From positions 1-13,948 of the forward strand of contig CALKCG010000065.1 in NCBI GenBank assembly GCA_938082915.1: DNA of 13,948 bases. Reading direction: 5' to 3'. This stretch comes from an uncultured archaeon. GTDB taxonomy: Archaea; Thermoproteota; CALKCG01; B24. Shown piece after piece: positions 6,154 to 13,021 of the stretch (positions are counted from its first letter, which is position 1; each line of letters opens with the position of its first letter). The position numbers and the translations under genes are program-made. The notes beneath the pieces were generated by a model. That model was not told the origin of the DNA and made no database searches. It was given only the letters and a program-made list of their open reading frames with translations.

Positions 6154-9100
6154 ATGTCTACTGAGAAACCGTTTGAAAAGTGGTCTGCAAGCATATGTCC
6201 ATTATGCTTCAGAAAAATACCTATGCGAATCTACGAGGAGAACGGCGTCATATACCTAGAGAAAACGTGTCCAGAGCATGGTAAGTTTGAAGACGTTTAC
6301 TGGGGGGATGCCGAATATTATAAGTGGTTTGAGAAAACGTGGAATACCGCCAGATACATTGGTAGTGGTCTTGAAAACCCTAGTTCTCAGATAGATAGAG
6401 GTTGCCCCTTCGACTGCGGATTATGCCCTCAGCATAAAACCCACACAATACTAGGCATAATAGACGTCACTAATAGATGCGTGACATACGACTGTGAACT
6501 TATCCTTGAGGATGGTACTATCGTGGAAATAGGAAAATTTGTGGATGAGAACCTTCCCTCAGATGGGAGTAACTCTAGGATGATTGCCAAACCAATACGT
6601 GTGTTAAGTTGCAATCCGCCTAAACCTACGTATCCTGAAGTCATAGCCGTCCATAGGTTAAAGGCTCCGAACGACTTGATAAGAGTCTGTACGATTTCAG
6701 GAGTTGAGCTTAAAGTAACTCCTGACCATGAAATATTAATTGATGGCGAACATGGAGCTCAACTCGTCAGAGCCGATCAACTGAAGGTGGGAGACCTTGT
6801 ATATGCACCTACTAAGATAGATGTGAATGTTAAAAACCTACTGGTCTTAGAGTTGGTAGACGATTATAGGCTTTACGTTCATCCGGATAATATGCTTATG
6901 GAGTTAATACGCCGTAAAGCCAAGGAAATATACGGGTCTCTAAGAAGAGCCATAAGTCAATTGCAACTTAAATGTTGGAGTCTTTATGACTTAAGCGTCG
7001 GAATAAACTTTAGGGATTTCAAGAGGATGTGCGAGAAACTTGGGATTGACCAGGAATTCTCCCTAACTCACATCGAAAAGGTTTCTTGGCGTAAGAAAAC
7101 GGTCGGACTGAAGGCAAAGTATTTTGATGAAGATTTAGCATACCTCATAGGGCTTATAGCTTCAGATGGATCTCTATCTACTAGTAGGAGCCGTGGGGTG
7201 TATGAGATTAACTTCCACAACGTAAAACCAGAGCTGGTAGAGAAAGCGAAGCATATTGTTGAGACTTTGTTTCCAAATACCAAATGTCGTATTTACACAA
7301 ATAAAAGGGGTTGTTTAAGACTATCATTTAACAACCTATTGGTTTACGATCTGATTAAGAAGATCGTGATCGAAGGTGGGTTGAAGGACATATTTAAGCT
7401 ACATGATAAGTGCGTAGCTGCGTTTCTAAGGGGATATTTCGACGGCGATGGAACGGTGAGCTTAGCCTCTAATTCAGTGTACTATGTTACATCTAGTAGA
7501 AAAAGGGCCGTAAGGATTGTCCAGCTCTTAAGGAGATGCGGAATTCTAGCCTCCATACGTGAGAAGCAGAGAAGAGACTCCTCAAAGTCAAGTTACTACG
7601 TTGTCGTGATCTCGGGGTTTAAAGACGTATCTGCATTCGTGAATGTTATCGGGAGCCATCACCCTGAGAAGTTCGAGAAACTTAAGCAGTTGGCTGTTGA
7701 AGGACGTGTGAGAAAAATCGGAAAATCTAGACGAGAGATTGTCCCCAGGATTTGTATAAAGTTCTTAACCGAAGTAGTTAATCATCATAAGCTTAGCAGG
7801 GTAACGCTATATCCGGAAGACCCAGGCTATCTCTCCAAGGTTTTAACGGGAAAAAGGAACATAACGAAAACAACTTTAAGGAAGATCCTCAGCCGCCTAC
7901 GCGATCTTGAGCTGTGTGAAAAATGTAGAAGCATTGTTCAGATGGCTTGGAAATACTCATCTGAAGACTTCTTCTTAGACGAAGTTAAAGTGCTTGACGT
8001 AGTTGCTTCAGAAGACGAGTACGTTTACGATATAACGGTAGATAAAAATCACCTATTCGCAGCAAACGGTCTCATCTACGTCTCAAACTGCAATATGGCC
8101 TGTCCGGTGTGCTTCGCATATGCGGGTATTGTAAACTACGTCTATGAGCCTACGTACGAGCAGATAGTTGATATGATTAGGCTTTTCAGGTCCAGTAGTC
8201 CGTGGGCTGCAAACGCTCTACAATTTAGTGGAGGAGAGCCTACGCTTAGAAACGACCTCCCTGAATTGGTTAGAGAAGCAAAGCGAGCTGGAATTAGACA
8301 TGTAGAGGTTAATACGAATGGTATTAGGCTTGCTGAAGATTTAGACTACTATAAGCGACTGTTGGATGCTGGTATGGATACGATGTATCTTCAATTCGAC
8401 GGGTTGAGGGAGGAGATATACTTTAAACTCAGGGGAAGGGGAGGCCTCGTCAATATCAAGAATAAGGTTATTGAAAACGCTAGGAAGCTTGGACATAAGT
8501 CTATAGTGCTAGTGGTCACGTTAGCTAAAGGCGTCAACGATGGTGATCTAGGAGATATCATAAGATACGCTATCAGCAATAGAGACGTAGTCAGATGCGT
8601 AAATATACAGCCGATATCTATGGCTGGTAGAGCTAGGAAGGAGGAGATGAGAAAGATGAGGATAACAATACCGGATGCCGTAAAGCTCATCGAAGAGCAG
8701 ACTAATTGGGTGGTTTCCAGGTGGAGCTGGAGGCCTGTAAACTGGCCCCTACCCATCGCTAAGGGAATGGAGATTGTTAAAAATAGAACGTATCCAGAGT
8801 TCACTCTACATCCACACTGTGGTGTAGCCACGTTTCTAGTGGCTAAAGAGGATGGGTCTTTCACACCGATAACCGAGCTTGTAGACGTTGATAATTTTGC
8901 CAAAGTATTCTGGGAAATATACTACCTAGGGGTTAAAGGTCATAGTAGAAGGGCTAAATTGAACGCTCTTAAGCTTCTTCCGATGGTGAAGAGTGAGTTT
9001 ATCAGGAATCTCCTTAAAGACATTGTAACTAAGGGGAGCTATGAAGCCTTGGGAAAGTTTATGTATAACGTTGTGATGATTGGGATAATGCACTTCCAAG

Positions 9101-9285
9101 ACGTATGGAATCTAGATTTAGATAGAGTGAATAGGTGCGGCATACACTACGCTACTCCAGACGGAAGGATAATATCGTTCTGCACATATAATTCAATCCA
9201 TAGAGCCGCATTTGAAGAGAAATTTAAACAGTCAGCAGAAGACTGGATGAAACAAGCCGGGAAAAAGCTTACTGATTATGCTTAG
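6154..9285 (+). CDS. radical SAM protein of the tetraether lipid synthase (Tes)-like family, intein-containing precursor
   Basis: The 1043-residue precursor splices to about 506 residues. The N-extein has cysteine motifs CPLC (C15, C18), TCPEHG (C39) and GCPFDCGLCPQHK (C84, C88, C91), then IIDVTNR. The C-extein opens with CNMACPVC, giving the radical SAM CxxxCxxC motif after splicing, followed by FSGGEPT (about 691-697), VNTNGIRLA, LQFDG and NIQPISMAGR. Later cysteines C889, C995 and C1010 may bind auxiliary clusters. This architecture resembles the COG1964 family that includes Methanocaldococcus MJ0619, the tetraether lipid synthase joining two diether lipids into GDGT. The assignment to Tes rather than a paralogue is by remembered motif similarity and needs a tree. 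The long gap between the C889 and C995 regions (YYLGVKGHSRRAKLNA and on) is helical and of unknown role. An adjacent GDPD gene fits lipid metabolism. Confidence 0.8.
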   Translation: MSTEKPFEKWSASICPLCFRKIPMRIYEENGVIYLEKTCPEHGKFEDVYWGDAEYYKWFEKTWNTARYIGSGLENPSSQIDRGCPFDCGLCPQHKTHTILGIIDVTNRCVTYDCELILEDGTIVEIGKFVDENLPSDGSNSRMIAKPIRVLSCNPPKPTYPEVIAVHRLKAPNDLIRVCTISGVELKVTPDHEILIDGEHGAQLVRADQLKVGDLVYAPTKIDVNVKNLLVLELVDDYRLYVHPDNMLMELIRRKAKEIYGSLRRAISQLQLKCWSLYDLSVGINFRDFKRMCEKLGIDQEFSLTHIEKVSWRKKTVGLKAKYFDEDLAYLIGLIASDGSLSTSRSRGVYEINFHNVKPELVEKAKHIVETLFPNTKCRIYTNKRGCLRLSFNNLLVYDLIKKIVIEGGLKDIFKLHDKCVAAFLRGYFDGDGTVSLASNSVYYVTSSRKRAVRIVQLLRRCGILASIREKQRRDSSKSSYYVVVISGFKDVSAFVNVIGSHHPEKFEKLKQLAVEGRVRKIGKSRREIVPRICIKFLTEVVNHHKLSRVTLYPEDPGYLSKVLTGKRNITKTTLRKILSRLRDLELCEKCRSIVQMAWKYSSEDFFLDEVKVLDVVASEDEYVYDITVDKNHLFAANGLIYVSNCNMACPVCFAYAGIVNYVYEPTYEQIVDMIRLFRSSSPWAANALQFSGGEPTLRNDLPELVREAKRAGIRHVEVNTNGIRLAEDLDYYKRLLDAGMDTMYLQFDGLREEIYFKLRGRGGLVNIKNKVIENARKLGHKSIVLVVTLAKGVNDGDLGDIIRYAISNRDVVRCVNIQPISMAGRARKEEMRKMRITIPDAVKLIEEQTNWVVSRWSWRPVNWPLPIAKGMEIVKNRTYPEFTLHPHCGVATFLVAKEDGSFTPITELVDVDNFAKVFWEIYYLGVKGHSRRAKLNALKLLPMVKSEFIRNLLKDIVTKGSYEALGKFMYNVVMIGIMHFQDVWNLDLDRVNRCGIHYATPDGRIISFCTYNSIHRAAFEEKFKQSAEDWMKQAGKKLTDYA
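6478..8088 (+). mobile_element. intein with LAGLIDADG homing endonuclease inside the radical SAM gene
   Basis: Residues 109-645 (537 aa) form an intein. Block A starts with Cys1 in CVTYDCELILEDGTIVEI; block B is VTPDHEILI with T189 and H192. The two dodecapeptide motifs are YLIGLIASDGSL (D338) and FLRGYFDGDGTV (D432), each with its catalytic acid. Block F is VYDITVDKNHLFAANG and block G LIYVSN, ending in Asn645, with Cys646 of the host as +1 residue. The penultimate residue is Ser rather than the usual His. A region between the endonuclease and block F (about 520-620), with GYLSKVLTGKRNITKTTLRKIL, looks like a helix-turn-helix DNA-recognition segment and contains CEKC (C588, C591). There are no stops or frameshifts, so splicing and homing both look possible. 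Boundaries are precise because removal restores DVTNR-CNMACPVC. Confidence 0.93.
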
Positions 9286-9496
9286 CGCTTTTTAAATGAT
9301 CCTCAATGAGAGTCTATGTAATATTCCCCTATCCATTTAATTAAACTACAGTGCACCATCGCCCTATGCATGCATCTAAGCCAATTAGAAAAAGTCAAGA
9401 GCGATGAAACCAGTAAACGAAATAAGTCTATCTATTGATTAGTTTGAAGTCATTTGAAAGCGAGCATCAATGGTTTGACACACAGTCTTCAGAGTT
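9286..9496. other. intergenic region between convergent genes, no gene recognised
   Basis: These 211 bases separate the radical SAM gene from the convergent unknown-function gene. A short palindrome plus T run (agcgcttttt at 9284-9293) directly after the stop codon may terminate the plus-strand transcript. Nothing else is recognisable. Confidence 0.4.
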
Positions 9497-9925
9497 TTAC
9501 TGGTTCTTCTCTATGAGATTTTCCGGGGTTATACCTAGTTCTCGAGCCTTTCTAAGCATTTCTACAAGTTGAGCTTTAAATTTCTCCCTTTCTTCTGCTT
9601 CCATTGCCTCTTCTCTAAGAGAGACTTTAAAGCTTTCTATGGGTTTCATATCCATTATTTCAACTGCTACGGATATTGGTTTAAATTCATTGTTTGGACT
9701 AACTTCGTATTCCAATATTATCCTGGTCGGTTTTTCCGCGACGTTCCGCCTATTCATTTCTTCGATAAGTCTCCTTGAAAGATTAATCCATACGTTTCGG
9801 TTTCGCTCTTTAACATCATCTGGCGTGTTCTTTGCATAGAATGTTAAGTAGAACCACCTCTTTAGTTTGAATATCGCTCCTCTACCCGTCGGTGAAATCT
9901 TAAACCTCTGCTGTTTTACACCCAT
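9497..9925 (-). CDS. conserved-looking archaeal protein of unknown function
   Basis: I do not recognise a family with a known function. The 142-residue product is soluble, highly charged and lysine/arginine-rich, with no membrane segment or cysteine. It begins MGVKQQRFKISPTGRGAIF, has aromatic LKRWFYLTFYAKN (about 21-33), and a strand-rich middle with alternating hydrophobics (TRIILEYEVSPNNEFKPIS). It ends in a strongly charged helix with possible coiled-coil character (REEAMEAEEREKFKAQLVEM) and GITPENL. The start is secure: ATG at 9923-9925 is preceded by an excellent ribosome-binding site (ggaggg, 9931-9936), with a TATA-like gtattaatatatgc further upstream (9957-9970). Good signals and ordinary composition argue that it is real. 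Basic residues would allow a nucleic-acid role, but that is speculation. Confidence 0.75.
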   Translation of the reverse strand: MGVKQQRFKISPTGRGAIFKLKRWFYLTFYAKNTPDDVKERNRNVWINLSRRLIEEMNRRNVAEKPTRIILEYEVSPNNEFKPISVAVEIMDMKPIESFKVSLREEAMEAEEREKFKAQLVEMLRKARELGITPENLIEKNQ

Positions 9926-10198
9926 TTAAACCCTCCACTCATATATATGATGACGGCATATATTAATACTTATTGCTTTCCTCTGCCGATGAATAGCCAA
10001 GTCAACATTTTCATGTTGTTTCCACTAGACTAAGGAGTGAAGCTTCTCGAAGAATAACTCAAGAGTCTATCTTGTGTAGAATTAATAGTTGATAGGGTGA
10101 GTTGTAGATGCGTCTTTGAAAATAGTTGGAGTATATCTAACTTATTGAGAAGTTTAATGAAACCATGGGGGATTGTAAGCTTTTTAAAGTGAATCTAC
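9926..10198. other. divergent intergenic region, promoters at both ends, no gene recognised
   Basis: The gap between the unknown-function gene and pyrI is 316 bases. It holds the TATA and ribosome-binding elements of the minus-strand gene (9931-9970) and ends in the pyrI promoter. The middle (about 9980-10190) has short frames only. No pyrB-like coding sequence, tRNA or repeat array is visible. Confidence 0.45.
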
Positions 10199-10207
10199 TT
10201 TATAAAA
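10199..10207 (+). promoter_or_regulatory. TATA box for pyrI
   Basis: The sequence tttataaaa is centred about 39 bases upstream of the ATG at 10242. It predicts transcription start near 10229, just before the aagggtg ribosome-binding site at 10229-10235. This also argues against the upstream ATG at 10221, which would precede the transcript start. Confidence 0.6.
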
Positions 10208-10241
10208 TTGAAGTAGTCTAATGTACTCTAAGGGTGTTGTC

Positions 10242-10706
10242 ATGGTTGAGAAAGAGCTGAGAGTCAGTAAGATTAAGGATGGAACAGTTATAGATCATAT
10301 AACTGCTGGATACGCTTTAGCAGTTCTCAAAATAATAGGGTTGACTGGTAAAGAGGGCAGTATAATAAGTATCCTGATGAACGTTCCAAGCCAGAAGCTA
10401 GGCAAGAAAGACATCGTAAAGGTTGAGAATCGTGAGCTTAGAGAGGATGAAGTGCACAAGATAGCTTTGATAGCTCCAAATGCAACCATAAATATCATAC
10501 GTGACTATGAGGTGATTGAGAAGAATAAAGTTAAACTCCCAAAGATCGTAAAGGGGGTAATTAAATGTGCAAATTCGACGTGTATAACGAATTGTGGGGA
10601 GCCCGTTCAACCTACGTTTATCGTTGAAAGCGTAGAGCCTTTGAGGCTTAGATGCTACTACTGTAAGAGGGTTATGACTAGGGAGGATGTAATAGAGCAG
10701 TTTTAA
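10242..10706 (+). CDS. pyrI: aspartate carbamoyltransferase regulatory chain
   Basis: This 154-residue protein is the allosteric, nucleotide-binding subunit of aspartate carbamoyltransferase, which catalyses the first committed step of pyrimidine synthesis. It has the N-terminal nucleotide-binding domain starting MVEKELRVSKIKDGTVIDHI, with APNATINIIRDYEV in the middle. The C-terminal zinc domain has C109, C114, C138 and C141 (CANSTC and CYYC) to contact the catalytic chain; C118 is extra. I chose ATG 10242 over 10221 because of the ribosome-binding site aagggtg 6 bases upstream, the TATA spacing and the usual family length near 150. No catalytic-chain gene (pyrB) is in the window, although the two are often adjacent. 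Its stop codon overlaps, tail to tail, the stop of the opposite-strand NrdD-like gene. Confidence 0.95.
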   Translation: MVEKELRVSKIKDGTVIDHITAGYALAVLKIIGLTGKEGSIISILMNVPSQKLGKKDIVKVENRELREDEVHKIALIAPNATINIIRDYEVIEKNKVKLPKIVKGVIKCANSTCITNCGEPVQPTFIVESVEPLRLRCYYCKRVMTREDVIEQF

Positions 10707-12973
10707 GCTGAGCTTGGAGTTGAAATTAGAGGTTCAAAGTCTTTAACACCGTAGGTCTTTCTAAGAGGCATATTTGCCCTTTTTTCAACCGTCCACCTAT
10801 ACATCGGTTTAACTAGAGGAGGCGTTCTACCGTATTGAATTACTGTGGCCGTATTCTGACATTTTGGACATCTATCCAAGTAACCCTCGAACACTTTAGA
10901 GCACTGTCTACAATAAGTTGTAAACATCGAGTATGTGAAGCATCTAAGTTGCTTATACTTGGACAATATGTGTAGTGTTGTCTTGAATAGCGTTTCACAA
11001 TCGACCTCGTTTGAATTCACCTCTATGATTGATAGTGTTCCGTAGTTCATAATGGATCCCACTTTCTCCTCTACTTCAAGCTTCTTGGGAAGCGGTACGT
11101 TGTACTCGAGAGGTACTATGCATACATCAGTATAGTATGGTTCCCTCCTAAAACCTTGACTATTTAAAATGGATTTACCGTAATTGTTAAGGTCTAGGTT
11201 TACCAGTCTCGATGAGCCTTCTTCACCGCATATGCTTGTCAACCCGATTCTATCTCTACCAGCATCTAGATATGAACGTATACGTCTTAATGTTTTAAGC
11301 ATAGTTGCCTGCGCTGAAGCGTTTAAAAGGTCCGCACCCGTATGTATAATGGTAGCTTCGTTAAGCCCAATAAGCCCAAGAGATGAGAAAATGGCTTTAA
11401 ACCTTATATACGGGTCATCCGGTTGTGCAATGGTCGGTAGAAGCCCTTCTTTAATACGGCCCTCTAAAGCCTCCCTCCTAATACGTATCGCTTCAATGGC
11501 TTTGTCCATTGTTTTCTGTAAATTTTCCCAAAGCCTCTCATCGTTTCCTCTAGATATTTGAGCAAGTCTAGGCATGTTTATGGAAACATCTGCAATCATA
11601 GGCACTGCTAGAGTTTCCACTTCCCACTCTGAAAAAGGTTCGAACTTAAACCCGCAACTTGAGAAGCTGATGTTGTCATTTACATCGGTTAAGTTGGCTA
11701 TTATGATGGGTATACCGAGCTTCATAGCATCGTGTAGATTCTTCATTAGTTCTACCCATTCGCCTTTTAGAGGGCTTTCTCTAATTTTAACTATTAGATT
11801 GAGGTTGCATAGTGGGTTTCTTGAGAACTCTTTCTTTAAAACATCTATGAAAGCCTGTGTAAATGTTAAAACCTCATCTTGATATTCTCCATATACTTCT
11901 CCACCAGTTAGAGTTTTAAGGTTTTCAATCGTCCGATTTAAACCAATTTCCAGCCCAAAGTTGACGTTTAAAGTTGAAGGCGTCCGCAGAGATTCTACAA
12001 ACATTTGAAGTGTCCGTTTAATTTCCACCACCCCCTTCCCCCTTATGAAGGGTGCTAAGAAAACATTGAACATGTCGAATCCCTGATCTAAATTTACTTC
12101 AAAACTACTATTGTAGGCGGCAATTCTAAGCCTATTTAAAGCCGAGGTTAACGTCGTTGGGCTTTTTCTCGGCAGACTTGGAAATTTACCCGCTAGGATC
12201 AGTCGTATATCGTGTTGGATGATATCTGGTCTAAGTATCCAAGATCCTAAGAGCTCTAAGTGAATGTCTCCGCTTAAATATGCGTCAGCAACATCCCTCG
12301 GTAGAACGTTTAGAAGAGTGTATTCTCTTAAAACCGCTTCACCAGCTATTCCTCTAACGTCTTCAACATTCATCTTCATCGTACTGGCTTTTTCAAAGGT
12401 TTTAACGACGTCGTAAACTGGAAGACCGAGTCTCGTAAGTCTGTGTCTATATTCTTCAAGCCCCTTCTCAATTAGAACTGCGTTCACTATCTCCCGTATA
12501 AGGGGGGCTGTTAAATATTTAACCTGCAGGTTTACAAGTCTTTTTTCAACTTCAAGTGAAATGGATTCAGCTAAGTCTAGGGGGACTTGCGCCTCCTTAA
12601 CTAGACTGTTAACTATTCTAAGTCTATCGAACTCTTCTATAGCCATTCTAGAGCTTCTAACGAGGAGTTTACCAGCCTTCTTCAAAAGATACTCGTTAAG
12701 TTCTTGGGCGAACTCTAAAACTCTAATTCCAAGGTCTGTGAGCCGGTAAGTCTTACCGCCATCCGCTTTCTCGATAAGTCTAGCCTTTATAAGGCTTCTA
12801 AGGTGGTATGCAAACTTACCGGCATGTCTAGTCGGCTCTAAACCGAGTCTATCCATAATTTCACTATACGTTAGAGTGCGGTTGAGCCTGAGGAGTCTTA
12901 AGACCTCAAACCTAATTGGCGAGGAAAGAACTTGGAAAACTTGATTTGAAAATCCCTTTCTAACTCTACTCAA
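10703..12973 (-). CDS. winged-helix + ATP-cone + NrdD-like protein, apparently without glycyl-radical site
   Basis: This 756-residue protein has three parts. Residues about 8-95 form an ArsR-like winged helix (FQVLSSPIRFEVLRLLRLN, TLTYSEIMDRLGL, KFAYHLRSLIKARLI). Residues about 104-195 are an ATP-cone (AIEEFDRLRIVNSLVKEA, VKYLTAPLIREIVNAVLIEK, LTRLGLPVYDV), the dATP/ATP-sensing module of ribonucleotide reductases and NrdR. The rest resembles anaerobic reductase NrdD: LLNVLPRDVADAYLSGDIH, FNVFLAPFIRG, SINMPRLAQISRG, and a zinc-like four-cysteine site at C688, C691, C702 and C705. After it the usual glycyl-radical motif (RVxGY-like) is absent; the tail reads GRTPPLVKPMYRW. C440 (SSCGF) may match a NrdD active-site cysteine. 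It is probably a nucleotide-responsive DNA-binding protein derived from NrdD (inference). The start is TTG with gaggagagg upstream. Confidence 0.8.
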   Translation of the reverse strand: MSRVRKGFSNQVFQVLSSPIRFEVLRLLRLNRTLTYSEIMDRLGLEPTRHAGKFAYHLRSLIKARLIEKADGGKTYRLTDLGIRVLEFAQELNEYLLKKAGKLLVRSSRMAIEEFDRLRIVNSLVKEAQVPLDLAESISLEVEKRLVNLQVKYLTAPLIREIVNAVLIEKGLEEYRHRLTRLGLPVYDVVKTFEKASTMKMNVEDVRGIAGEAVLREYTLLNVLPRDVADAYLSGDIHLELLGSWILRPDIIQHDIRLILAGKFPSLPRKSPTTLTSALNRLRIAAYNSSFEVNLDQGFDMFNVFLAPFIRGKGVVEIKRTLQMFVESLRTPSTLNVNFGLEIGLNRTIENLKTLTGGEVYGEYQDEVLTFTQAFIDVLKKEFSRNPLCNLNLIVKIRESPLKGEWVELMKNLHDAMKLGIPIIIANLTDVNDNISFSSCGFKFEPFSEWEVETLAVPMIADVSINMPRLAQISRGNDERLWENLQKTMDKAIEAIRIRREALEGRIKEGLLPTIAQPDDPYIRFKAIFSSLGLIGLNEATIIHTGADLLNASAQATMLKTLRRIRSYLDAGRDRIGLTSICGEEGSSRLVNLDLNNYGKSILNSQGFRREPYYTDVCIVPLEYNVPLPKKLEVEEKVGSIMNYGTLSIIEVNSNEVDCETLFKTTLHILSKYKQLRCFTYSMFTTYCRQCSKVFEGYLDRCPKCQNTATVIQYGRTPPLVKPMYRWTVEKRANMPLRKTYGVKDFEPLISTPSSA

Positions 12974-12977
12974 AAAC

Positions 12978-12990
12978 CTCTCCTCTCAAC
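12978..12990 (-). promoter_or_regulatory. ribosome-binding site deciding the TTG start of the NrdD-like gene
   Basis: Read on the minus strand, gttgagaggagaggtt contains a strong purine-rich ribosome-binding site a few bases before the TTG at 12971-12973. It makes the rare start convincing. AT-rich candidates for its TATA box (aatttaaaat near 13000-13009 and aaatttatttaaa near 13020-13032) lie at the broken 3' end of the recombinase remnant. Confidence 0.55.
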
Positions 12991-13021
12991 AGTTAGTATT
13001 TTAAATTATGCTAAAGACAAT

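Noticed and set aside
8391..8903. Minus-strand open frame of 170 codons inside the radical SAM gene
   Set aside because: Antisense to conserved radical SAM sequence; Ser/Thr/Leu-rich shadow composition and no family resemblance.
9946..9995. Possible C/D-box sRNA: tgatga at 9948-9953 and cgatga at 9988-9993
   Set aside because: No CTGA D box at the right distance on either side; the first box overlaps promoter-like sequence of the minus-strand gene.
10221..10241. ATG at 10221 as the start of pyrI
   Set aside because: It lies only about 18 bases after the TATA box, upstream of the predicted transcript start; ATG 10242 has a proper ribosome-binding site.
10703..12973. NrdD-like gene as a decayed anaerobic ribonucleotide reductase
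   Set aside because: The 756-codon frame is intact, with a good ribosome-binding site and a well-formed winged helix, ATP-cone and zinc site; loss of the radical site looks like functional change, not decay.
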